NCBI GenBank assembly: GCA_018384835.1
Contig: JAHAYB010000267.1
Coordinates: 1-14,200 of the forward strand
Direction of reading: 5' to 3'
Origin: Comamonas sp.
Lineage (GTDB): Bacteria > Pseudomonadota > Gammaproteobacteria > Burkholderiales > Burkholderiaceae_C
DNA length: 14,200 nt
Every line of letters begins with the position of its first letter. Within the stretch, counting starts at the first letter, position 1. Below are positions 7,466-14,200 of the stretch, in pieces. The notes under the pieces are model-generated. The model was not told where the DNA came from. It saw only the letters and a list, made by a program, of their open reading frames with translations, and ran no database searches. The position numbers were made by a program, and so were the translations under genes.

Positions 7466-7525
7466 GCAGCCGACTGCATTCCCTCCAATAAACACAGTAA
7501 TAGATAAAGAACGGATATCACCACA

Positions 7526-7948
7526 ATGTTGATTCGCCACCTTGACCAAGCCCGCCAGTCTGGACGCATGATTAGCGCCCAAACCTGGGACAGCACCCGC
7601 CTACTGCTCAAAGATGACCAAATGGGTTTTTCCTTCCACATCACCCGCCTGTTTGCCAATACCGAGACGGTGATGCACTACCAGAACCATCTGGAATCGG
7701 TGTACATCATCAGCGGCGAGGGTGAGCTGGAAAACCGCGACACCGGAGAAGTCCACCCCCTCGCCCCCGGCACCCTCTATGTGCTGGATAAGCACGACCG
7801 ACATACCGTGCGTACTAAAACCGAAATCACCTGCGCCTGCGTATTTAACCCGCCGCTCAATGGCACCGAGGTGCATGACGCATCAGGCGCTTATCCGCTG
7901 GATGCCCCTGGCCTGGGGGAGAGTCGTGCTGATGCCTCCAACGCCTGA
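7526..7948 (+). CDS. ectC: L-ectoine synthase
   Basis: This cupin-fold enzyme cyclises N-gamma-acetyl-diaminobutyrate to ectoine with loss of water. The 140-residue protein matches EctC throughout: W-D-S-T-R-L (21-26), F-H-I-T-R (37-41), the metal ligands known from characterised EctC falling at the same numbers (E57, Y85, H93), and C-V-F-N-P-P-L-N-G-T-E-V-H (105-117). The ATG at 7526 has a weak ribosome-binding site; the ectB stop is 60 bases upstream. The last 19 residues (about A122-A140, mostly a non-conserved tail) overlap the 3' end of the opposing flavoprotein gene. No ectD follows, so this locus alone makes ectoine and not hydroxyectoine. The pathway's aspartokinase must be supplied from elsewhere. 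Confidence 0.95.
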   Translation: MLIRHLDQARQSGRMISAQTWDSTRLLLKDDQMGFSFHITRLFANTETVMHYQNHLESVYIISGEGELENRDTGEVHPLAPGTLYVLDKHDRHTVRTKTEITCACVFNPPLNGTEVHDASGAYPLDAPGLGESRADASNA

Positions 7949-9189
7949 GCACAGGCATAGGCGCTGGCCCAAGCCCATTGAAAGTTGTAGCCGCCCAGCC
8001 AGCCGCTGATATCCACCACCTCGCCAATAAAGAATAGGCCGGGCAGCACTTTGGCCTGCATTGTCTGCTGGGACAGGGCGCGGGTATCCACCCCGCCCAG
8101 GGTGACTTCCGCCTTGGCATAGCCTTCGCTGCCGCTGGGGGTGAGCTGCCAGCGGCTGAGTTGCTCGGCCAATTGCAGCAGGGCTTTATCGCTGGTGTTA
8201 TTGATGGGCTGCTGCCATTGGCTTTGGCGGCTGCACCAGGCTTCGGCCAGGCGGCTGGGCAGCCATTGGCTAAGGACATTGGCCAGCAGTTTTTTGCTTT
8301 GCGCTTTGGCCGTCAGCAAGGCGGCGGCTAGGTCGATGCCAGGAGCCAAGTTGATGGTTAGCGGCGTGCCCGGCTGCCAGTAGCTAGAGATTTGCAGAAT
8401 CGCCGGACCCGATAGGCCACGGTGGGTAAAGAGTAAATCCTCTTCAAATGCCATGGCCTGTTTTTTGCTGCCGGTGCTAATGCCGGTGCTAATGTGTACT
8501 GGCAAGGCCAGCCCGGCCAAGCTGGCATAAGCCGCCCAATCATCCCCGGCAAAGCGCAGCGGAACCAGGCCAGGGCGGCGCTCCACCAAGGACAGCCCCA
8601 GTTGCTGCGCCAGGCGATGCCCCCAATCGCTCGCGCCAATTTTGGGGATAGAAAGGCCGCCCGTAGCAATCACCAATTGGTGGGCGAAGACCTCGCCCCG
8701 GTCAGTGCTAATGGCGTAACGTGCGCCTGTAGCTGGTACCTGGGCGGCAGATACGGGGGTAACGCTGCGTACCGCGCAAGGCTGCCAGCGCTGCACCGCA
8801 CCGGCACGGCATTCATCGAGCAGCATGGTAATGATGGCCTGGGCGCTGTCATCGGCGAATAACTGGCCTTTGTGCTTCTCGTGGTAGGCGATGCCGTGGC
8901 GCTCTAGCAGGGCGATGAAATGCGCAGGCGTATAGCGTGACAGAGCAGAGCGGGCAAACTGCGGGTTCTGCCCCAGGTAATGCTGATGGGGGCTGCGCAC
9001 ATCCAAATCGCGGTTGGTGAAGTTGCAGCGCCCACCGCCAGAGATGCGGATTTTTTCAGCCACCTTGGGCGCATGGTCAATCAGCAGCACACGCAAGCCG
9101 CGCTGACCGGCCTGCGCAGCGCAGAACAGACCGGCAGCACCAGCGCCGATGATGACGGCATCAAATAGGGGTGGGGTGGGTGTAGTCAT
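7891..9189 (-). CDS. HI0933/YhiN-family FAD-dependent oxidoreductase
   Basis: This is a 432-residue cytoplasmic flavoprotein of the HI0933/YhiN/BaiN family. It has an N-terminal Rossmann dinucleotide site G15-A-G-A-A-G20, the family signature I-R-I-S-G-G-G-R-C-N-F-T-N (about 47-59), an A-T-G-G-L-S-I-P-K-I-G-A segment in the middle, and the C-terminal FAD-site block G-L-F-F-I-G-E-V-V-D-I-S-G-W-L-G-G-Y-N. The physiological substrate is not established for most members, although some gut relatives (BaiN) are associated with bile-acid reduction. The ATG at 9189 has no strong ribosome-binding site. The gene lies downstream of two tRNA genes with a strong terminator between them, so it probably has its own promoter. 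Its last 18 codons plus stop overlap ectC in antisense. Confidence 0.9.
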   Translation of the reverse strand: MTTPTPPLFDAVIIGAGAAGLFCAAQAGQRGLRVLLIDHAPKVAEKIRISGGGRCNFTNRDLDVRSPHQHYLGQNPQFARSALSRYTPAHFIALLERHGIAYHEKHKGQLFADDSAQAIITMLLDECRAGAVQRWQPCAVRSVTPVSAAQVPATGARYAISTDRGEVFAHQLVIATGGLSIPKIGASDWGHRLAQQLGLSLVERRPGLVPLRFAGDDWAAYASLAGLALPVHISTGISTGSKKQAMAFEEDLLFTHRGLSGPAILQISSYWQPGTPLTINLAPGIDLAAALLTAKAQSKKLLANVLSQWLPSRLAEAWCSRQSQWQQPINNTSDKALLQLAEQLSRWQLTPSGSEGYAKAEVTLGGVDTRALSQQTMQAKVLPGLFFIGEVVDISGWLGGYNFQWAWASAYACAQALEASARLSPRPGASSG

Positions 9190-9222
9190 GGCGGTATGCA
9201 GTTAGGCAAAAGCAGGGCAAGA

Positions 9223-9258
9223 AAAAAGCCAGTGCTTACGGGAAAGCACTGGCTTTTT
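9223..9258 (-). terminator. Intrinsic terminator after the tRNA-Met pair
   Basis: A perfect 15-bp inverted repeat, AAAAAGCCAGTGCTT (9223-9237) and AAGCACTGGCTTTTT (9244-9258), has a 6-base loop. On the minus strand it follows the tRNA genes and ends in a T-run, so it should end the tRNA transcript. The A/T tails are symmetric, so it could also stop plus-strand transcripts coming from the ect side. Confidence 0.93.
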
Positions 9259-9262
9259 GTGG

Positions 9263-9339
9263 TGGTGGTCGTAGAGGGATTTGAACCTTCGACATCAGCA
9301 TTATGAATGCTGCGCTCTAACCAACTGAGCTATACGACC
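9263..9339 (-). tRNA. tRNA-Met (CAU), distal copy
   Basis: A 77-base cloverleaf read on the minus strand has acceptor GGTCGTA pairing with TACGACC, D-arm AGCTCAGTTGGTTAGAGC, anticodon stem CAGCA/TGCTG around TTCATAA (anticodon CAT), T-arm loop GTTCAAATC, discriminator A and an encoded CCA. It lacks the G-C triplet of the anticodon stem typical of initiator tRNA, so an elongator Met is favoured. A CAU tRNA-Ile2, read through lysidine, cannot be fully excluded. It differs from the upstream copy only at one acceptor base pair (C4-G69 in place of G4-C69). Confidence 0.95.
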
Positions 9340-9349
9340 TGTTGAAACT

Positions 9350-9426
9350 TGGTGGTGGTAGAGGGATTTGAACCTTCGACATCAGCATTATGAATGCTGC
9401 GCTCTAACCAACTGAGCTATACCACC
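9350..9426 (-). tRNA. tRNA-Met (CAU), promoter-proximal copy
   Basis: This 77-base cloverleaf has acceptor GGTGGTA pairing with TACCACC, the anticodon loop TTCATAA with CAT, discriminator A and an encoded CCA. Apart from the fourth acceptor pair, the body is identical to the second copy 10 bases downstream, so the two form a tandem, co-transcribed pair. The same caution about tRNA-Ile2(CAU) applies, but the body resembles elongator tRNA-Met. Confidence 0.95.
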
Positions 9427-9436
9427 GAAGCCGCGC

Positions 9437-9469
9437 ATTATAGCCTGATTGGGGCTTGGCGCGTGTCAA
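9437..9469 (-). promoter_or_regulatory. Probable promoter of the tRNA-Met pair with GC-rich discriminator
   Basis: On the minus strand there is a perfect TTGACA (9469 to 9464) and a perfect TATAAT (9442 to 9437), followed at once by GCGCGGC. A GC-rich discriminator is typical of stringently controlled stable-RNA promoters. The spacer is 21 bases, longer than the usual 16-18, so the -35 may be fortuitous or poorly used. The transcript would start about 4 bases before the tRNA 5' end. Confidence 0.6.
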
Positions 9470-9493
9470 GCGCGGCTATGCGCAGTGCAAAAA

Positions 9494-10273
9494 TCACTGG
9501 TGGGTAAATTGGGCGGGGCGCTTTTCTACAAAAGCGCTCATGCCTTCTTTTTGGTCGGTAGTGGCAAACAGCCCGTGGAACAGGCGGCGCTCAAACATTA
9601 CGCCGTCAGATAGGCCGCTTTCGTAGGCGCGGTTGATGGTTTCTTTGGCGGCCATAACGGCAATTTGCGAGAAGCCGCTGATGGTAATGGCCGCGCCCAG
9701 GGCTTCTTCCATCAGCTTGTCCAGGGGGACAACGCGGCTAACCAGGCCAGCGCGTTCGGCCTCAGTTGCGTCCATCATGCGGGCAGTCAGGCACATGTCC
9801 ATGGCTTTGGCTTTGCTGACGGCGCGGGGCAGGCGCTGTGTGCCGCCTGCGCCGGGGATAACACCCAGCTTGATTTCAGGCTGGCCAAACTTGGCGTTGT
9901 CCGCAGCGATGATGAAGTCGCACATCATGGCCAGCTCACAGCCGCCCCCCAGGGCAAAGCCGCTAACGGCGGCAATCACGGGTTTGCGAATGCTGCGAAT
10001 GGTTTCCCAGTTGCGTGTGATGTAGTCGCCCTTGTAAACATCAGCAAAGCTATAGGTGGCCATAGCGCCAATGTCAGCGCCAGCGGCAAAGGATTTTTCG
10101 CTGCCGGTGATGATGATGCAGCCAATGTTCTCATCAGCGTCAAAGGCTTTGAGCGCTGCGCCCATCTCGTCCATGAGTTGGTCGTTCAGGGCGTTGAGCT
10201 GCTTGGGGCGGTTGAGGGTGATGACCCCGACTTTTTCGGCTTCAACACGCACTTGGATATTTTCGTAAGTCAC
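9494..10273 (-). CDS. Enoyl-CoA hydratase
   Basis: This crotonase-fold enzyme would hydrate trans-2-enoyl-CoA to 3-hydroxyacyl-CoA in fatty-acid or related acyl-CoA breakdown. The 259 residues show the oxyanion-hole segment A-A-G-A-D-I (64-69), G-G-G-C-E-L (109-114) with catalytic E113, and [19 protein letters not shown] with E133. The two glutamates are spaced as in true hydratases. The start is GTG at 10273, with AAGGAG (10286 to 10281) 7 bases upstream; an ATG at 10280 is out of frame. It follows the M61 peptidase gene by 55 bases on the same strand and may be co-transcribed. The chain-length or pathway preference (short-chain, phenylacetate, etc.) cannot be read from sequence alone. Confidence 0.94.
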   Translation of the reverse strand: MTYENIQVRVEAEKVGVITLNRPKQLNALNDQLMDEMGAALKAFDADENIGCIIITGSEKSFAAGADIGAMATYSFADVYKGDYITRNWETIRSIRKPVIAAVSGFALGGGCELAMMCDFIIAADNAKFGQPEIKLGVIPGAGGTQRLPRAVSKAKAMDMCLTARMMDATEAERAGLVSRVVPLDKLMEEALGAAITISGFSQIAVMAAKETINRAYESGLSDGVMFERRLFHGLFATTDQKEGMSAFVEKRPAQFTHQ

Positions 10274-10328
10274 AAACCATCTCCTTGATTCAACAGTGGA
10301 TAAAAAAACAAACCTGCTGACTATACGC

Positions 10329-12194
10329 TTATATATTGCCTAACCAGGCGCTGGCAGTGGCAGCATCGCTTTGATGCAGGCGGCTCAGGCCAGTGCCGTC
10401 GGCAGGACTGGCGCTGTCAGCCGTATCGGTAGGGGGCGTTGTAGCGAGCAACGGGGGCAGCGTCAAAGGCAAGCGCAGCAGGCGCTGGTCGCGGGCAACC
10501 AGGGCTTGAATGTGGCTACCGGGCGGGGCATATAAGGCCAAGTCGGCCAGGCGCTGCAAGCGCCAGCTTTGGGGGGCGTTGGTGGCGCTGGCGCTGCTGG
10601 TTTGCTGCACTTCTAGGCCGTACCACTCATCGCCGGGCATCATGCCCGCTTGCTGCGCCAGGCTGTGTGAAAGCACTTGGCGAATGTGGATACTGCCCTC
10701 GCTTTCTTTGACGCGCAGCCCCAGCGCTTGGGCGGGGGTGGGTGCCTGGGCTTGTAGGCTGATGCCAAAGGCGGGTAGTAGCTCGGCCAGGGGTAGCTCG
10801 TCCGTGCCATGCACCCAGGCGGATAGGCGCTGTTGCCAGCATTGGCCGCTAAGGTCATATAGGGCGGCCAAGATGTCCGCCTCTTGCAGGCCGCTGTGGC
10901 GGTGGCAGCGCCACAGCAGGCGCATCAACGCATCCAGCGACTGGCCTTGTTGGCGCAGGCTAAGGTCTAGGCACAAGCCGACCAACGCGCCCTTGCTGTA
11001 GTAGCTGACGGTGTGGTTGCTGGTGTGGGCATCTTGGCGGTAGAACTTGACCCAGGCATCAAAGCTCGATTGCGCCAGGCTTTGCACCTGCCGCCCAGCA
11101 GTTTGCTGCACTTGCTGCACGGTTTTAGTGAGCAGTTGCAGGTATTGGCTGGTGCTGATAAGGCCGCAGCGGCGCAGGAATAGGTCGTCGTAATAGCTGG
11201 TTAGCCCCTCGAAGAACCACAGCAGCTCGGTGTAGTTTTCTGCCTCGTAGTTGTAGGGCAGCAGGCTGGCTGGGCGCAGGCGCTTGACGTTCCAAGTGTG
11301 AAAGTATTCGTGGCTAATCAGCCCTAGTAGGCCGATATAGCCCTCGCTGGCTTTGCTCTGCCCCTGGCGCGGTAGGTCGGCACGTTGGCAAATCAAGGCG
11401 GTGCTGTGGCAATGCTCTAGGCCGCCATAGCCGTCGTGGGTGGCGTTGAGCATAAAGACATAGCGGTCATGCGGCGGCGCTGCACCGTCGGGATGCCAAA
11501 AGCGGATTTGCGCTTCGCAGATTTTTTGCGCATCGGCCAGCAGGCGCGCGCCATCAAAGCTGGGCGCTGCGCCTGCCACCACAAAGCGATGGGGCACGCC
11601 GCAGGCGGTAAAGCTGCCGCTCCAGAACGTGCCCATTTCGACGGGGCTGTCGGCCAGCTCGTCGTAATGCGCGGCTTGGTACAGGCCAAAGCCTGCCGCA
11701 TCAACTTGCACGGGCTGTAAAGCGGTGGCTAACTCCCAGTCTTGGGCAAAGGGGGCGTTGCTTGGGTCGGGGCGCTCCATGTGCAGTTGATGGGGCTGCC
11801 CCTCTTGCCCCCAGACGCGCAGGAACAAGCTGGTGCCGTTAAAAAAGCCGCGCTGGCTGTCTAGCCATGCGGCGCGTACTGAAGGCTCATAGGCACTGAC
11901 TAGGTATTCCAGCACCAGCGGTTGACCCGCCTGGCAATCTAAGCGCCAAGTGTTTTTGCTGATTTGCTCGGCTGGGCAGGGCTGGCCGCCTTGGGTGGCG
12001 CTGAGTTGGTGCAGATTCTTGGCGAACTCGCGCACCAAGTAGCTACCGGGAATCCACACTGGCAGGCTGACGGTTTGCGGCGTAGCAGGCCGGGCAATGG
12101 ATAGGCGCACGCGGTAGAAGTGGGCGTGTGCATCGTGCAGGCTGACGTGGTAGTGCAGGTCGGATGGGGGCGCTGGGATGGTAGGGGCGGTCAT
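10329..12194 (-). CDS. M61-family metallopeptidase (glycyl aminopeptidase type) with PDZ domain
   Basis: This 621-residue zinc peptidase belongs to the M61 family (type example: glycyl aminopeptidase of Sphingomonas). An N-terminal beta-rich domain (about 10-190) contains [12 protein letters not shown]. The thermolysin-like catalytic domain has the substrate-loop motif G-G-L-E-H (257-261) and the zinc motif H295-E-Y-F-H299, followed by [10 protein letters not shown]329 in [10 protein letters not shown] is the likely third zinc ligand. A PDZ-like domain lies at about 490-585, with an extended Ala/Thr-rich tail after it. No signal peptide is visible, so it is probably cytoplasmic. The ATG at 12194 has a modest GAGAAG site just upstream. 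It starts 22 bases after the dsbC stop, which suggests one transcript. Confidence 0.92.
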   Translation of the reverse strand: MTAPTIPAPPSDLHYHVSLHDAHAHFYRVRLSIARPATPQTVSLPVWIPGSYLVREFAKNLHQLSATQGGQPCPAEQISKNTWRLDCQAGQPLVLEYLVSAYEPSVRAAWLDSQRGFFNGTSLFLRVWGQEGQPHQLHMERPDPSNAPFAQDWELATALQPVQVDAAGFGLYQAAHYDELADSPVEMGTFWSGSFTACGVPHRFVVAGAAPSFDGARLLADAQKICEAQIRFWHPDGAAPPHDRYVFMLNATHDGYGGLEHCHSTALICQRADLPRQGQSKASEGYIGLLGLISHEYFHTWNVKRLRPASLLPYNYEAENYTELLWFFEGLTSYYDDLFLRRCGLISTSQYLQLLTKTVQQVQQTAGRQVQSLAQSSFDAWVKFYRQDAHTSNHTVSYYSKGALVGLCLDLSLRQQGQSLDALMRLLWRCHRHSGLQEADILAALYDLSGQCWQQRLSAWVHGTDELPLAELLPAFGISLQAQAPTPAQALGLRVKESEGSIHIRQVLSHSLAQQAGMMPGDEWYGLEVQQTSSASATNAPQSWRLQRLADLALYAPPGSHIQALVARDQRLLRLPLTLPPLLATTPPTDTADSASPADGTGLSRLHQSDAATASAWLGNI

Positions 12195-12216
12195 CTTCTC
12201 TTGATTGCTTCAATCG

Positions 12217-12945
12217 TTATTTTGCTGTGTGGGCGGCAGCTAGGTGTTTTTCAATTTCTGTGTGTGCAATAGCACCGGGCACGCGGTTGTTGTCGGGAAA
12301 AATAATGGTCGGTGTGCCCGTAATTTTGTGCTTACGTCCCAATGCCAAGTTGCGCTGCAAGGCATCCACGTCGCAACTGGCCGCTTCTGGGGCTTGGTCG
12401 CGCAGCATGTAGTTTTCCCAAGCGGCAACTGGGTCTTTCGCACACCAGATGTTGCGCGATTTTTCTGCCGAGTCGCGGCTCAAAATGGGGTACAGAAACA
12501 GGTGAACGGTAATGTTGTCAATGTTCTGCATATCGCGCTCAAAGCGCTTGCAGAAGCCGCAATTGGGGTCTTCAAATACGGCCAGTTGGCGCTTGCCATT
12601 ACCGCGCACCAGCTTGATGGAGTCTTGCAGCGGCAAGTCTTTGAAGGGCAGCATGGTCAGGTCGTTGACCCGGTCTTCGGTCAGATTGCGCTGGGCGCGT
12701 ACATCAATCAGTTCGCCTTGAATCAGGTAGTTGCCGGCTGCATCGGCATAAAACACATCCGTGCCTATGCGCACTTCATACAAACCCGCCATGGGGGTGG
12801 CTTGCACCTCATCGACCTGGGCGAGTTGGGGAATGCGCTCTGCCAAGTTTTTGCGGATGGTGTCGGCAGGCTCGGCGGCATTGGCATGTGTCCAGCCTAG
12901 GGTGAAGGTGGCTGCAAGCAGGGAAGTCAAAAGGGTACGAAGCAT
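12217..12945 (-). CDS. dsbC: Thiol:disulfide isomerase DsbC
   Basis: This periplasmic V-shaped dimeric isomerase would correct wrong disulfides and be kept reduced by DsbD. From ATG 12945 it has 242 residues: a Sec signal peptide (1-23, ending H-A-N-A), the N-terminal dimerisation domain (about 27-90), a linker, and a thioredoxin-fold domain with C129-G-F-C132 and the cis-proline loop T-G-T-P-T. E. coli DsbC has CGYC. Two further cysteines (W-C-A-K and A-S-C-D) match the structural disulfide pair of DsbC. The frame extends 11 codons upstream to a TTG at 12978, but ATG 12945 gives a better signal peptide; neither has a clear ribosome-binding site. It is followed closely by the M61 peptidase gene. 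DsbG is less likely given the overall match. Confidence 0.92.
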   Translation of the reverse strand: MLRTLLTSLLAATFTLGWTHANAAEPADTIRKNLAERIPQLAQVDEVQATPMAGLYEVRIGTDVFYADAAGNYLIQGELIDVRAQRNLTEDRVNDLTMLPFKDLPLQDSIKLVRGNGKRQLAVFEDPNCGFCKRFERDMQNIDNITVHLFLYPILSRDSAEKSRNIWCAKDPVAAWENYMLRDQAPEAASCDVDALQRNLALGRKHKITGTPTIIFPDNNRVPGAIAHTEIEKHLAAAHTAK

Positions 12946-13055
12946 AAATAACAGGCTCAACAATTTTTTCAAAAACAAGTAGCTATTGTGGGTTGGCTAG
13001 GTCGCAGAAGTTCCCAGCAAGTACGCCAGGCTCAAGGGTGCTTGGCAGCTAGTGC

Positions 13056-13073
13056 TAGTAGTAGGTACTACTA
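13056..13073. repeat. Palindromic hairpin between the UbiH-family gene and dsbC
   Basis: TAGTAGT (13056-13062) and ACTACTA (13067-13073) form a perfect 7-bp inverted repeat around AGGT, inside the 148-base gap. There is no T-run on either side, so it is not a standard terminator. It could be an operator, a stability hairpin or chance. Nearby CTAG tetramers add to the local repetitiveness. Confidence 0.45.
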
Positions 13074-13093
13074 CGTGCGTTGACTGTTATCTG

Positions 13094-14200
13094 TTATTGC
13101 ACGGGGGGCTGCCCTAGCTCTACCCCCATGGCCTGCTGGGCAGACCAGCTTTTGAGCCAAGCACTGCGCTCAAACTGGTTCAGCCCCCAGTTGCGCAGGC
13201 TGTGTAGGCGTGGGTCGGGGTGGGCAAAAATCTGCCAAATGCCATCCATCGCGCAGCTTAGGGGTAGGAAATGCGCTTTGCGCTGGCGCTCATATTGGCG
13301 CAATAGTTTCATATCGCCCACGCTGCGCCAGCTTGGGCGCTGTTGCAGCACCTGCGCCAGTGCCTGTGCGTCGGCCAGCCCCAAGTTCAAACCCTGACCG
13401 GCCAGCGGATGCACGTTGTGCGCTGCATCGCCTGCCAGCACCCAGCTTTGGCCGCTTTGGCCGCAATTTTGCGCTTGTGCTTGTGCTTGTTGTGCCCTTG
13501 GCCAAGTGCCACACCAGCGCTGCGCCAGCGCTTGTTGCAGCGGCCACTGCATACGCGCCCCCTGCACTTGCAAGCGCCCCAATGCGCCTTGGCTGATGTC
13601 TTCAAGGGCAGCAGTAAAGCTGTCTTCGTCGGCATCCTGCCACTGCGCCAGTTGCGCTTGAGGCACCGACCACACCAGAGCCACCGAGCGCCCTTGTTCA
13701 CCATCGAGCGGCAAAAAGGCCACGATTCCCTCAGGCGAAAACCACTGGCGCGCCACTTGTCCATGCGGTAACTCGCAAGTTAGGCGCGTGGCAATGGCGG
13801 TTTGGTGATAGGGGGTGACATCAAATTCAATGCCAGCTCTTGCCGGGTGCGGCTGGCGCGTCCTTCGCTGATGATGGTCAGCGGCGCAGGCACGGGGCTG
13901 GGGACAATTTCAATCTGCGGCTGATAGCGGGCAGCCTCGGCCAAGCGCTGTTCTAAGGCGGGGACATCGACAATCCAGGCCAGTGCCTCTTGTCCGAGAC
14001 TGGCCGCGTCAAACTGCACCATTGCACCTGCGCTGTCGCCAAAAACCTGCATCTGTTGTACGGCGGTAGCTTGGTGTGCCTCCGGCCAAACGCGCAGCCC
14101 TTGCAGCAATTGCCGCGCTGCGCCGTTCAGGGCATAAGCGCGAACGTCAGCGTGGACATCGGCTTGTCCCGCAGCAGACGCGGAGGGCGCAGACGGCGAA
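13094..14200 (-). pseudogene. UbiH/UbiF/COQ6-family FAD monooxygenase, frameshifted and cut by the window end
   Basis: Members hydroxylate aromatic rings in ubiquinone synthesis or related pathways. From the window end, minus frame 1 reads S-P-S-A...D-V-R-A-Y-A-L-N-G-A-A-R-Q-L-L-Q-G-L-R-V-W-P and runs to T-I-I-S-E-G-R-A-S-R-T-R-Q-E-L. The homology then jumps to another frame as G-I-E-F-D-V-T-P-Y-H-Q-T-A-I-A and runs to the stop at 13094. That second part includes the FAD motif G-D-A-A-H-N-V-H-P-L-A-G-Q-G-L-N-L-G. The switch is at 13833-13834, where CTGGCATT would read L-G-I if it were CTGGGCATT, so one G of a GGG run seems lost. All other motifs look intact, which points to a recent mutation or a sequencing error. 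The N-terminal FAD fingerprint lies outside the window. Which family member (UbiH, UbiF, UbiI) is uncertain. Confidence 0.85.

Noticed and set aside
9263..9426. Tandem tRNA region as an integration site of a mobile element
   Set aside because: No integrase or phage gene lies nearby. The repeat is fully explained by two complete tRNA genes.
9665..10288. Open frame of about 207 codons opposite the enoyl-CoA hydratase
   Set aside because: Mirror frame of a fully conserved crotonase gene; no family features.
12244..12900. Open frame of about 218 codons opposite dsbC
   Set aside because: Antisense shadow; composition follows the dsbC codons and no ribosome-binding site supports it.
13056..13073. 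Intrinsic terminator between the UbiH-family gene and dsbC
   Set aside because: The hairpin is AT-rich and has no following T-run on either strand.
13820..13845. Programmed -1 frameshifting in the UbiH-family gene
   Set aside because: The needed shift is -1, but no X-XXY-YYZ slippery heptamer is visible at the join; a one-base loss from GGG is simpler.

Overview
This 14.2 kb window looks like chromosomal DNA of a betaproteobacterium, most likely of the Comamonadaceae/Burkholderiales type. The evidence is the GC-rich coding sequence, the protein sequence style, and a housekeeping order (argS, SPOR protein, dsbA, pyrC; ubiH-family, dsbC, M61 peptidase, enoyl-CoA hydratase, tRNA-Met) that I recall from that group. 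No insertion sequence, phage gene, CRISPR array or plasmid function was seen.

Layout. Positions 1-3449 read left to right: the 3' half of argS, a membrane-anchored SPOR-domain protein that probably starts at a TTG, a DsbA-type thiol oxidase and the dihydroorotase PyrC. A TerC/CBS/CorC membrane protein (3446-5023) reads the other way and shares a CTAG stop site with pyrC. A 415-bp divergent region (5024-5438) follows, with a terminator-like hairpin before the terC-type gene and two long stem-loops before ectA. Next come ectA, ectB and ectC (5439-7948), a complete route from aspartate semialdehyde to the osmolyte ectoine. No ectD, ectR or dedicated aspartokinase gene lies in the window. A YhiN/HI0933-family flavoprotein converges on ectC and overlaps its 3' end by 58 bp.

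The rest reads right to left. A perfect 15-bp hairpin terminator lies downstream of two tandem, nearly identical tRNA-Met(CAU) genes, whose acceptor stems differ by one compensated base pair. Beyond them are an enoyl-CoA hydratase, an M61 glycyl-aminopeptidase-type protease with a PDZ domain, the periplasmic isomerase DsbC, and a UbiH-family FAD monooxygenase cut by the window end. The monooxygenase is split by an apparent 1-base deletion near 13833.

Functionally the window combines translation (ArgS, tRNA-Met), pyrimidine synthesis, envelope disulfide chemistry at two separate loci, quinone-type hydroxylation, and compatible-solute synthesis. I found no convincing new multi-gene system. The best leads are the frameshifted UbiH homologue, the structured ectABC leader, the attenuator-like hairpin before the terC-type gene, the covarying tRNA pair, and the ectC/flavoprotein overlap.
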